64,000 nt of DNA from Luteibaculum sp964627445 (GTDB lineage Bacteria > Bacteroidota > Bacteroidia > Flavobacteriales_D > Luteibaculaceae), in assembly GCA_964627445.1 (NCBI GenBank), contig CAZVJF010000007.1, forward strand, positions 1 to 64,000, written 5' to 3'. The notes beneath the pieces were generated by a model that saw nothing but the letters and a program-made list of their open reading frames with translations, had not been told where the DNA came from and ran no database searches. This document shows positions 42,138-49,283 of this stretch, in pieces. The position numbers and the translations under genes are program-made. Numbering within the stretch: the first letter of the stretch is position 1; every line of letters begins with the position of its first letter.

Positions 42138-42620
42138 ATGGAAACCACTTTAAAAAGCAATTACATTGGAATTAAAGATACAGACGCAAAAAACTTAGCT
42201 ACCGAGCTCAATCAGCTCTTGGCCGACTACCACGTTTTCTACCAAAACCTGCGTGCGTTTCACTGGAATATCAAAGGACAAAACTTCTTTACCCTGCACG
42301 AGAAAATGGAGGAAATGTACAACGATGCTAAGGTACAGGTAGACGAAATTGCCGAGCGCATATTAACGTTAGGCTACGTGCCTGTGCACCGCTTAGAGCA
42401 CATTTTAAAGGAAAGTAGCATTGCTGAGGCCGAAACGGTAGGAAACGATAAAGAGATCGTGCAAACCACCTTAACCAATTTAGAAACGCTGCTGGTACAA
42501 GAGCGCAAAGTACTGAAGAATGCAGAAGCAGCAGGAGACGAGGTTACCTTGGACATGATGGTAGGATTGATGACCAGCCAAGAGAAAACGTGCTGGATGT
42601 TAGCTGCATATCTTAAATAG
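42138..42620 (+). CDS. dps: Dps, DNA-starvation/ferritin-like protein
   Basis: The 160-residue protein is a Dps-type miniferritin that oxidises Fe(II) with peroxide and stores the iron. The inter-subunit ferroxidase residues fit E. coli spacing: H42, H54, E58, D69 and E73, in FHWNIKGQNFFTLHEKMEEMYNDAKVQVDEIAERI. There is no long DNA-binding tail, so iron storage is the main expected role. It lies opposite oxyR and next to a rhodanese gene, both fitting an oxidative-stress group. Confidence 0.94.
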   Translation: METTLKSNYIGIKDTDAKNLATELNQLLADYHVFYQNLRAFHWNIKGQNFFTLHEKMEEMYNDAKVQVDEIAERILTLGYVPVHRLEHILKESSIAEAETVGNDKEIVQTTLTNLETLLVQERKVLKNAEAAGDEVTLDMMVGLMTSQEKTCWMLAAYLK

Positions 42621-42667
42621 TGACTAAGGTCACCAACGACCATAGAAAGTCCACTTATATTTGGAAT

Positions 42668-43186
42668 ATGGGTGGATTTTTTTTGCGCACAATCTTCGTT
42701 TTTTTGCTCATCAACGGTACGCACGGTATGGCACAAGAGAAAAAGGTAGAGAGCACAGCATTTCGCTTGCTGTTGGGTGGATTGCTGAAAAGCGATGTAC
42801 CTGAAATAGGCGTGGATTCCTTGTCCGAGCTATCCAACCGAAAGGGTGTACACTTTATAGATGCCCGCGAGCGTGCGGAGTACGAGGTATCGCACCTCAA
42901 AGATGCAACTTGGGTGGGCTATGACGATTTTGATATGAGCCGGCTGCAGCACATTCCTAAAGAAGATACGTTGGTGGTGTACTGCTCCATCGGCAAGCGT
43001 AGCGAAGACATTACCCGAAAACTGCAGCAAGCCGGATACAATGCCAGCAACCTCTACGGAGGTATTTTTGAGTGGGTTAATCGGCAAAAGCCCGTGTACC
43101 ATGAAGATGATACTACGCAGAAAATTCATGGCTACAGCAAAATGTGGTCGGTGTGGCTAAAAAAGGGAGACATCGTTTATAAATAA
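42668..43186 (+). CDS. Exported rhodanese-domain protein
   Basis: The 172-residue protein has a signal peptide of about 22 residues (THGMA-Q) and one rhodanese domain (about 45-150). FIDARERAEYEVSHL is the entry motif and the active-site loop is YCSIGKRSED with C106. Rhodaneses carry sulfur on this Cys, though the biological substrate is unknown. The ATG at 42668 is preferred because the signal peptide starts there; a GTG overlapping the dps stop codon is also in frame. It follows dps closely and may be cotranscribed. Confidence 0.88.
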   Translation: MGGFFLRTIFVFLLINGTHGMAQEKKVESTAFRLLLGGLLKSDVPEIGVDSLSELSNRKGVHFIDARERAEYEVSHLKDATWVGYDDFDMSRLQHIPKEDTLVVYCSIGKRSEDITRKLQQAGYNASNLYGGIFEWVNRQKPVYHEDDTTQKIHGYSKMWSVWLKKGDIVYK

Positions 43187-43192
43187 GTTGCC

Positions 43193-44065
43193 ATGAATTG
43201 GTGGGAAATCATCACAACCTCGTATTCGAATTATGCTTCGTACTTGTGGAGCGAAATTACCGGAGCCTCACAGCACCACTATCTCTATTGGCTTATGGGC
43301 ATCTCGGTGGGCGTATGGCTCTTAGAGCTGGTTATGCCCTGGCGTAAAAAGCAAAAGGCCATTCGCAAGGATTTTTGGCTGGATGGCTTTTACATGCTCT
43401 TCAACTACTTCTTGTTCTCCTTGGTGCTGTACAATGCGCTTTCCAATGTAGGAGTCAATCTCTTTAACAACGCACTGGCATCCGTAGGCGTAGAAAATAC
43501 GGTAGCAATCAATATCCATACCTGGCCGGCATGGCTGCAGCTTTTGTTCCTCTTTATTTACGTGGATTTCATTTCCTGGAATACCCATGTGCTGCTACAT
43601 CGGGTACCTTTTTTGTGGAAGTTTCACAAGGTGCACCACTCGGTACGCGAGATGGGCTTTGCGGCACACCTGCGCTTTCATTTTGTAGAAACCATCGTGT
43701 ATAAAAGCATCCAGTATATTCCCGTAGCGCTTATTGGCTTTGGGCTGGATGATTTCTTTTTGGTATACCTCATTTCCCTAATTATTGGTCATCTCAACCA
43801 CGCCAACATCCCTTGGGGTTATGGGCCGCTGGGAAAGCTTTTGAATAACCCTAAGATGCACCTATGGCACCACGCCAAGGTATTGCCTAAAAACCGTCAG
43901 TATGGCGTAAATTTTGGAATTAGCCTTAGTATTTGGGATTACCTTTTCAAAACTGCCTACATACCTGAGGAAAAGGCCGAACTGGAGTTGGGTTTTGATC
44001 GTGTAGAGCAATACCCCAAAGGTTTTTTCAAGCAACTCATCCACCCGTTTACAAAACATGGATAG
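43193..44065 (+). CDS. Sterol desaturase / fatty acid hydroxylase family protein 2
   Basis: The 290-residue membrane protein has the family's His clusters: WNTHVLLHRVPFLWKFHKVHHSVREM, GHLNHANI and HLWHHAK. It probably uses a di-iron centre to oxidise a lipid. It starts 6 bp after the rhodanese gene and its end overlaps the next small gene by 8 bp, giving a dps-linked run of four genes. It is only distantly similar to the paralogue at 35427, with a different C-terminus. Confidence 0.9.
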   Translation: MNWWEIITTSYSNYASYLWSEITGASQHHYLYWLMGISVGVWLLELVMPWRKKQKAIRKDFWLDGFYMLFNYFLFSLVLYNALSNVGVNLFNNALASVGVENTVAINIHTWPAWLQLLFLFIYVDFISWNTHVLLHRVPFLWKFHKVHHSVREMGFAAHLRFHFVETIVYKSIQYIPVALIGFGLDDFFLVYLISLIIGHLNHANIPWGYGPLGKLLNNPKMHLWHHAKVLPKNRQYGVNFGISLSIWDYLFKTAYIPEEKAELELGFDRVEQYPKGFFKQLIHPFTKHG

Positions 44066-44273
44066 CAACAAACAACTGCGCTTTGCGCTTATCGCCAGTC
44101 TTACTTTGGGTTTAGCCCCGTTTGTCCCTGAACCCCATATTTGGGGGAAACTAAAGTGGCTTGCGGGCGGTGCCAAGGGTATGCAGTTTATGGATTACTT
44201 TGATGTGCTCTTGCACGGCTTGCCTTGGGTTTGGCTCATAGTAGCCGTGGTGCAAAAAGTACGCGGCAAGTAG
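44058..44273 (+). CDS. Small conserved membrane protein
   Basis: The 71-residue protein has two hydrophobic segments (about 8-22 and 50-66) around PEPHIWGKLKWLAGGAKGMQFMDYFD. Proteins with this PEPHIxGKLKW motif are common in Bacteroidota and of unknown role. Its ATG lies inside the end of the sterol-desaturase gene, so the two are translationally coupled. It ends in AAG-TAG, showing that TAG is used as a normal stop. Confidence 0.78.
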   Translation: MDSNKQLRFALIASLTLGLAPFVPEPHIWGKLKWLAGGAKGMQFMDYFDVLLHGLPWVWLIVAVVQKVRGK

Positions 44274-44276
44274 TTT

Positions 44277-44939
44277 TTACCAAACAACAGGGTCCTTTCC
44301 CTGCTTTTGCAGGTAGGTGTTGCATTGGCTAAAGTGCTTGCAGCCCAAAAAACCGCGGTGGGCCGAAAGAGGCGAGGGGTGCGGTGCTTTTAAAATTAAG
44401 TTGTCTGCTCCACTTACTCGCTGTGCTTTCTTTTGAGCGTATGAACCCCATAACATGTACACCACACCGGTATTGTGCTCGTTTACTGCTTGTATTACAG
44501 CATCGGTAAATTCCTCCCAACCCTTTTTTTGGTGCGAACCGGCTTGGCTTTGCCGCACCGTGAGAGTGGCATTGAGGAGCAAAACTCCTTGTTGGGCCCA
44601 ATCGCTTAAATCGCCATTGGGTTCGTTTATGCTGCCTATATCCGTCTGTATTTCCTTGTACATGTTCCTTAGCGAAGGAGGGATGCGCACTCCAGGATTT
44701 ACCGAGAAACACAATCCGTTGGCCTGCCCTGGTCCGTGGTATGGATCCTGACCTAGAATAACCACTTTTACCTCTTTTAGCGGTGTGGTGTTTAGGGCTG
44801 CAAATATTTTCATCCCGGGTGGATACACCGTGTGCTGCTCGTATTCTTGCCTTACAAACGTGGTAAGCTGCTGAAAGTAGTCTTTTTCAAACTCCGCATC
44901 CAGCGCATTTTTCCACGAGGATTCCAGCGTAATGTTCAT
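44277..44939 (-). CDS. ung: Uracil-DNA glycosylase
   Basis: The 220-residue enzyme removes uracil from DNA. VVILGQDPYHGPGQANGLCFSV holds the catalytic D65, and APHPSPLSAHRGFLGCKHF holds the catalytic His and the minor-groove loop. The length is normal for family 1. The start of the gene overlaps the end of the upstream small gene by 4 bp, forming a pair on the minus strand. Confidence 0.97.
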   Translation of the reverse strand: MNITLESSWKNALDAEFEKDYFQQLTTFVRQEYEQHTVYPPGMKIFAALNTTPLKEVKVVILGQDPYHGPGQANGLCFSVNPGVRIPPSLRNMYKEIQTDIGSINEPNGDLSDWAQQGVLLLNATLTVRQSQAGSHQKKGWEEFTDAVIQAVNEHNTGVVYMLWGSYAQKKAQRVSGADNLILKAPHPSPLSAHRGFLGCKHFSQCNTYLQKQGKDPVVW

Positions 44940-45256
44940 GAGGATGGTTGGTTGTTAAAGAAATCGCGAATTTTTTCAGTGCAGTGCTGGCGCACCCAGG
45001 TCTCGTTGGATTCTTCTATCCACAGCAGCAATATATCGTATCCAAGCTCGCGTAGTTTGGTAGCAGCGGTATTTCTGCCAAAGTAGGCATCGGGGTGGTC
45101 GTGCTGGTCTTCAAACAGGATAATACCCTGATTCTTACTAGGCACCCAAAAGTCTACCGAATAGCCGTGTACCTCTGTTGCTTCAATAAATATGTCACCA
45201 ATTTCCTGCTGAATTAAAACGCTTAGCGTTTGTGGTGTATTTAGGGATTGCGCCAT
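44936..45256 (-). CDS. Small PD-(D/E)XK-like protein
   Basis: The 106-residue cytosolic protein has VDFWVPSKNQGIILFEDQHDHPDAYFGRNTAATKLRELGYDILLLWIEE. This resembles the core of DUF559, Vsr and RAP domains of the restriction-endonuclease fold, with D and E-x-Q in the place of the active site. The call is from pattern only. It overlaps ung by 4 bp and is translated first, so a link to DNA repair is suggested. Its start lies 38 bp from the promoter of tRNA-Pro on the other strand. Confidence 0.5.
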   Translation of the reverse strand: MAQSLNTPQTLSVLIQQEIGDIFIEATEVHGYSVDFWVPSKNQGIILFEDQHDHPDAYFGRNTAATKLRELGYDILLLWIEESNETWVRQHCTEKIRDFFNNQPSS

Positions 45257-45293
45257 GTGACAAAGGTAATTTTCATTTTTTCACAGCGCAGGG

Positions 45294-45323
45294 TTGTGCA
45301 GATAGTTGCATTGTGTATATTTG
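45294..45323 (+). promoter_or_regulatory. Promoter of tRNA-Pro
   Basis: TTG at 45294-45296 and TATATTTG at 45316-45323, 19 bp apart, match the -33/-7 consensus. The tRNA begins 21 bp later. Confidence 0.82.
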
Positions 45324-45343
45324 CACCCCAATTCAAACGGGAT

Positions 45344-45419
45344 CGGGGTGTAGCGCAGCTGGTAGCGCACCTGCTTTGGGAGCAGGGGGTCCCAAGTTCG
45401 AGTCTTGGTACCCCGACCA
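45344..45419 (+). tRNA. tRNA-Pro (anticodon TGG)
   Basis: The cloverleaf is complete: CGGGGTG pairs with TACCCCG, the anticodon stem CTGCT/AGCAG surrounds a loop with TGG, and the T-loop is TTCGAGT. A CCA end is encoded at 45417-45419. The last 17 bases of the tRNA start the first unit of the downstream tandem array. Confidence 0.96.
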
Positions 45420-45421
45420 CT

Positions 45422-45452
45422 AAAAGCCTAGTTCATTTCGAGCTAGGCTTTT
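45422..45452 (+). terminator. tRNA-Pro terminator, repeated in every unit
   Basis: AAAAGCCTAG pairs with CTAGGCTTTT around an 11-nt loop, and T runs follow. Copies recur at about 45562-45592 and just after the N gap, so each unit can terminate transcription. Confidence 0.85.
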
Positions 45453-45691
45453 TTTTATGCGTTGTTTTATGGTTCGAGCCGATGACGAAGCCAATAGAAA
45501 AATTGGCTTGTCACGGTGCTGACAGGCTGTGCCTCGTCAGCATCTTGGTACCCCGACCACTAAAAGCCTAGTTCATTTCGAGCTAGGCTTTTTTTTATGC
45601 GTTGTTTTATGGTTCGAGCCGATGACGAAGCCAATAGAAAAATTGGCTTGTCACGGTGCTGACAGGCTGTGCCTCGTCAGCATCTTGGTAC

Positions 45692-45791
45692 NNNNNNNNN
45701 NNNNNNNNNNNNNNNNNNNNNNNNNNNNNNNNNNNNNNNNNNNNNNNNNNNNNNNNNNNNNNNNNNNNNNNNNNNNNNNNNNNNNNNNNNN
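45692..45791. other. Assembly gap (100 N) within the tRNA-Pro array
   Basis: Exactly 100 N. The bases on both sides continue the 140-bp unit in phase to within one base, so the gap hides an unknown whole number of units. Confidence 0.95.
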
Positions 45792-45983
45792 CCGACCACT
45801 AAAAGCCTAGTTCATTTCGAGCTAGGCTTTTTTTATGCGGTGTTTTATGGTTCGAGCCGATGACGAAGCCAATGGGAATTAGCCTCTAGGCAAGTATTGG
45901 GAAAGGCTGTTGGGTTTGAGATCTTACGGTTAAAGCTGGTCTAATCTTTAATCGTATTCAGCTGAGGCTGGGGTATAAGGGTG

Positions 45984-46484
45984 CTATAAGTCCACAATAA
46001 AAGTACCGATAAGCTCGTACCTTCTGCGTGTAGTGAGCAATAAATTTTCTTCAAAATACACTTCAAAAGTGCCGTGGAAGTCGCTGTCCACTTCTTCAAG
46101 GGTAATGCTTCCCTCGTTGGGTTCTAGCGTTTCATTTTCGGTAACTACCACCTCTTCGTACTTAAAGTAAGCACTGTTTGGAATGGTGTAGGTACCCGCT
46201 TCCAAGCGATTAAGACGGATAACTATAGATTCAAAACCCACAAAAGTGTTTTCGCTAAATCGTAGCTCAAATTGGTTTTGCAGGCTATCGATACGGGAAA
46301 AACTTACAGAAGACACGCTTACTTCGGTGGTGTCGTTATTGTCGTAATCATAATGAGTCATTTGTATGGAGCCTTTTGGCGCGCTGCTTCCGCGCCTGTC
46401 GTTAGTCCTGTCGCAAGCCGAACCCAATAGCAGCAAACAAAAAACCAAAGACAGCATGGTAAAATTGGAAAACAACTTAATCAT
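45984..46484 (-). CDS. Lipoprotein of unknown function
   Basis: The 166-residue protein has a lipobox ending at C24 (LLGSAC) followed by a charged linker. The rest is predicted beta-rich, with acidic stretches (YDYDNNDTTEVSV, VTENETLEPNEG) and ends in ELIGTFIVDL. No family was recognised, although small beta lipoproteins of this kind are common in Bacteroidota. It stands alone beside the tRNA-Pro array. Confidence 0.75.
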   Translation of the reverse strand: MIKLFSNFTMLSLVFCLLLLGSACDRTNDRRGSSAPKGSIQMTHYDYDNNDTTEVSVSSVSFSRIDSLQNQFELRFSENTFVGFESIVIRLNRLEAGTYTIPNSAYFKYEEVVVTENETLEPNEGSITLEEVDSDFHGTFEVYFEENLLLTTRRRYELIGTFIVDL

Positions 46485-46701
46485 AGATCAAAAATAGATA
46501 TTTTTAATCGCTTATAAATGCTAAAACCTTGTTGACGTTGTAATTAAACAAATAAGTAGTTTTTTACACGATATGTTTGTTCCAGGGAATTTGATATGAG
46601 GAAGATTTTTCTGCGCAATGCTGTTGTGTATGGCTAACCACAGCACCCCGGCTATGCAGCATGCGGGCTATTTGTCGTACAATGATAACGGCAAGGACAA
46701 A

Positions 46702-46733
46702 AAAAATCCCGCCTTCCTTGCGGAAAGCGGGAT
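46702..46733 (-). terminator. Terminator of the globin-domain lipoprotein gene
   Basis: On the minus strand ATCCCGC pairs with GCGGGAT around a 14-nt loop, followed by eight T. It lies 25 bp after the stop codon. Confidence 0.85.
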
Positions 46734-46757
46734 CCAAAACACAAAACCAATAAAGGT

Positions 46758-47816
46758 TTATCGTTGCACTATATCTCCTCTCAGAGATTCCAAAAAGCCA
46801 CCTAAAGCAGCTACAATAGGATCGTCAGAGGGTACATTATTCTGACCTGCACCCGCAACAACATCTTCAATGAAGGCATCGTAAGCAGCGTCATCAGAAA
46901 GATTACCCATTCTAGAGTTTACGCTTGGGTTGTGGGCGTCTACCATGTTAAGACCTGTGTAGTAGTGATCTGGGTTGGTAGAACCCGTAGCATAAGCGAA
47001 AAAGTCAGTTAAGCCTTTGCTTAAGGCCGCAAATCCAGAAAGATCATTATTTCCTACCTCGTTCAGCAATACAGAGAAGTACTCTTCGTTAAGGCGATCA
47101 TCACCAGCGATAACAAAAATGGTAGAGTCTACTACACTGCGAAGGGTTAAGTAACCTCGCTCTATCATTTGTCCTTGGTTTGCTGGATCATCTACCATTT
47201 CATCACCACCCAAAGCCGTATACAACGTTTGCTCCTCAACAGAAGCAGTCGTTTGTACGATTTGGCTTCTTAGGCTTTCTAATAGCTCACCTACTGCAGC
47301 TACACGTGGATCGTCTCCAGGTACTCCATTTTGGCCAGCTCCAGCAACAACATCTTCTATAAAGGCATCATAAGCAGCGTTGTTTACTAGGAATTGGTTG
47401 CGATTGTTAGTTCCTATCTTGTGTGCGTCTACCATGTTCAGACCGTTGTAAGCACGATCATCACCGGCAGCGTTCGCTAAGAAATCGGTAAACGTTGCGC
47501 TCAATGCTGAAAAACCGCTTAAATCTCCGCTTCCAACTTCAGAAAGAAGGGGGCCAAAATAAGGCGAAAGTCTTGGATCACCTGCGATTACAAAAAGTGA
47601 AGAGTCGGTAACACTACGTAGCGTTAGGTAACCTCGCTCTATCATACCACCGTTAACGGGGTCTTGTACCATTTCATCACCACCAAACTGCTCGTAAAGC
47701 GTTGGATCTTCGTTGTTCACCGGTGGTGTGTTCATGTCGTCATCATCGTCATTACAAGCGGTAACGACAACGGCTGCCATGGCCATCATGGCAATTGTTC
47801 TCATCTTGATTTTCAT
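46758..47816 (-). CDS. Surface lipoprotein with two truncated-globin domains
   Basis: The 352-residue lipoprotein has C21 (VVVTAC) followed by five Asp, like the surface-export signals of Bacteroidota lipoproteins. Two similar halves (about 38-188 and 197-350) resemble group I truncated haemoglobins: LYEQFGGDEMV, FVIAGDPRLSPYF, FSALSATFTDFL, GLNMVDAH, then AYDAFIEDVVAGAGQNGVP and a final ESLR helix. The likely haem-binding proximal His is H132 and H295. Truncated globins are usually cytosolic single domains, so an exported tandem form is unusual. Binding haem and then O2 or NO is inferred. The gene upstream is a small membrane protein in the same direction. Confidence 0.75.
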   Translation of the reverse strand: MKIKMRTIAMMAMAAVVVTACNDDDDDMNTPPVNNEDPTLYEQFGGDEMVQDPVNGGMIERGYLTLRSVTDSSLFVIAGDPRLSPYFGPLLSEVGSGDLSGFSALSATFTDFLANAAGDDRAYNGLNMVDAHKIGTNNRNQFLVNNAAYDAFIEDVVAGAGQNGVPGDDPRVAAVGELLESLRSQIVQTTASVEEQTLYTALGGDEMVDDPANQGQMIERGYLTLRSVVDSTIFVIAGDDRLNEEYFSVLLNEVGNNDLSGFAALSKGLTDFFAYATGSTNPDHYYTGLNMVDAHNPSVNSRMGNLSDDAAYDAFIEDVVAGAGQNNVPSDDPIVAALGGFLESLRGDIVQR

Positions 47817-47849
47817 AACTGTTAGTTGTTGTGGTTTGGGGTTTAAAAC

Positions 47850-48293
47850 TTATTTAGAAGCAAATAGCTTTTCGAAGTAGCTTCCCATTTGATAGGTAAA
47901 TGAGTTTTTATCGATAGCTGGACAGCTTGCAGCAAGTTGCTCAGCGCTGGGTCTAAATAGCGTGGCATTAAAATCGCCTTTTGCCATAAACTGATCGTAC
48001 ACTTTCTGATGCGATAGCGTGCCGTCATTCATGTAAGCAAACACTAAGTTTCCTTGTTCCTTATTAAAATAGGCTCGGTTGATGCCTTCTATACTATAGA
48101 TCGCTTTACTAGCCTTAGCATGCGTTGTAGAGTCGATGGGGCTCGCAAAGTCTATCTTACCTAACTGAAGATTGGCTCCGGTAGATTTTGGCTTAGCGTC
48201 TACCACCATATATATATGTACCGCAAGCGTACCTACTAAAAGGAGTGCGATAGCAGCAACCCCTATTAGCGTTCGTTTAATCCATTTATTCAT
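47850..48293 (-). CDS. Membrane-anchored HMA-like protein without CxxC
   Basis: The 147-residue protein starts at the ATG at 48293, giving one membrane anchor (about 8-30). Residues about 45-110 have the beta-alpha-beta rhythm of a heavy-metal-associated domain (KIDFASPIDSTTHAKASKAIYSIEGINRAYFNKEQGNLVFAYMNDG in outline), but the metal-binding CxxC is absent. A single Cys lies near the end in LAASCPAID. The resemblance is weak. It is 33 bp upstream of the globin lipoprotein gene and probably cotranscribed. Confidence 0.6.
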   Translation of the reverse strand: MNKWIKRTLIGVAAIALLLVGTLAVHIYMVVDAKPKSTGANLQLGKIDFASPIDSTTHAKASKAIYSIEGINRAYFNKEQGNLVFAYMNDGTLSHQKVYDQFMAKGDFNATLFRPSAEQLAASCPAIDKNSFTYQMGSYFEKLFASK

Positions 48294-48464
48294 AGTGCAG
48301 TGTTTCTGTTGACCCGTATTAACGCTGACAATTTCCTTACAGTTTTTTTCGACCATTGTTTATAACGGGTCTAAATAGGGAATTGCAAAACTTCGCAAAG
48401 AGTTCAGGGCTTTCCTTGGCATTTTTTTCATATTGCGTTTCCAACCACCTAAACCCTGAATACT

Positions 48465-49283
48465 ATGGACAATGCAATACAATGGCTAGAAAGCTTAAAA
48501 CCCTTAATAACAGAATATGGATTGCGACTGCTGGGCGCCATTTTGGTGCTGATTATAGGTCTGCGGATTGTAAAAGTTCTGACCAACACCTTTTCTAAAA
48601 ATCTCGATAAAAGGGATGTTTCGGCCTCTCTTAAACCTTTCCTCAAGAGTTTATTTAACACCTTACTGCGCCTGTTGGTAATTTTGTCTGCCCTGGGAAC
48701 ACTCGGAGTAGAGATGACCAGCTTTGCTGCTATTATAGCTGCAGCAGGTTTGGCAGTAGGTCTTGCACTCTCGGGAACCTTGCAAAACTTTGCTGGTGGG
48801 GTTATTATTTTGCTCCTTAAGCCTTTTAAAGTGGGTGAGGTTATCGATGCACAGGGATTCTCAGGAACGGTCTTAGAAATTCAGGTGTTTTACACCATTA
48901 TAAAGACCTTTGACGGACAACACGTCATCTTACCGAACGGAAAGTTATCGAATGAAGCCATTAAAAACTACAACCGTGAGCCTATTCGTAGAATGGTGAT
49001 TACCGCGGGTATAGGCTATGATGATGATATAGACCTAGCAAAAAAGATTTTAATGGAAATCTTAACCTCAGACGAGCGCGTGCTTAAAGATCCTGCGCCC
49101 AATGTGTTTGTGGCAGAGTTGGCAGACAGCTCGGTAAACCTTTCGGTTCGAGGTTGGGCTACCAATGAGGATTTTTGGGGCGTTTATTTTGAGATATTTG
49201 AAAAAATCAAGAAGCAGTTTGATGCCAATAAAGTTTCCATTCCTTTTCCGCAGCGCGATGTTCACATGTTCAAAGAGAATTAG
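48465..49283 (+). CDS. mscS: Small-conductance mechanosensitive channel (MscS)
   Basis: The 272-residue protein matches MscS: two or three membrane helices, the Gly/Ala-rich pore helix FAAIIAAAGLAVGLALSGTLQNFAGGVIILL, then the beta domain (FKVGEVIDAQGFSGTVLEI, PNGKLSNEAIKNYNREP) and a C-terminal vestibule. It releases solutes when membrane tension rises. The start MDNAIQWLESLKP is typical. The next gene, also of this family, overlaps its end by 26 bp. Confidence 0.93.
   Translation: MDNAIQWLESLKPLITEYGLRLLGAILVLIIGLRIVKVLTNTFSKNLDKRDVSASLKPFLKSLFNTLLRLLVILSALGTLGVEMTSFAAIIAAAGLAVGLALSGTLQNFAGGVIILLLKPFKVGEVIDAQGFSGTVLEIQVFYTIIKTFDGQHVILPNGKLSNEAIKNYNREPIRRMVITAGIGYDDDIDLAKKILMEILTSDERVLKDPAPNVFVAELADSSVNLSVRGWATNEDFWGVYFEIFEKIKKQFDANKVSIPFPQRDVHMFKEN

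Larger units (their letters stand above)
45403..45873 (+). repeat. Tandem array of 140-bp units built on the tRNA-Pro 3' end
   Basis: Units begin at 45403, 45543 and 45683 with exact 140-bp spacing; the first two are identical. Each unit starts with the T-stem 3' strand, acceptor 3' strand and CCA of tRNA-Pro (17 bases), then a terminator, then a T-loop-like GGTTCGAGCC, then two hairpins (AAGCCAAT/ATTGGCTT and TGCTGAC/GTCAGCA) before the next tRNA tail. A 100-N gap breaks the array at 45692-45791; a last partial unit with small changes runs to 45873. The true copy number is unknown. This is not a CRISPR array, as there are no spacers. Confidence 0.9.

Noticed and set aside
45248..45863. Open frames across the tRNA-Pro array and N gap
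   Set aside because: They cross the tRNA and unknown bases and repeat the same non-protein sequence.
45403..45873. CRISPR array
   Set aside because: The repeats are 140 bp, directly adjacent and without unique spacers, and they carry tRNA tails and terminators. No cas genes are present.
49165..49257. Longer N-terminus for the second MscS-family channel
   Set aside because: It lies inside the mscS gene in another frame; the ATG at 49258 begins a proper signal peptide.
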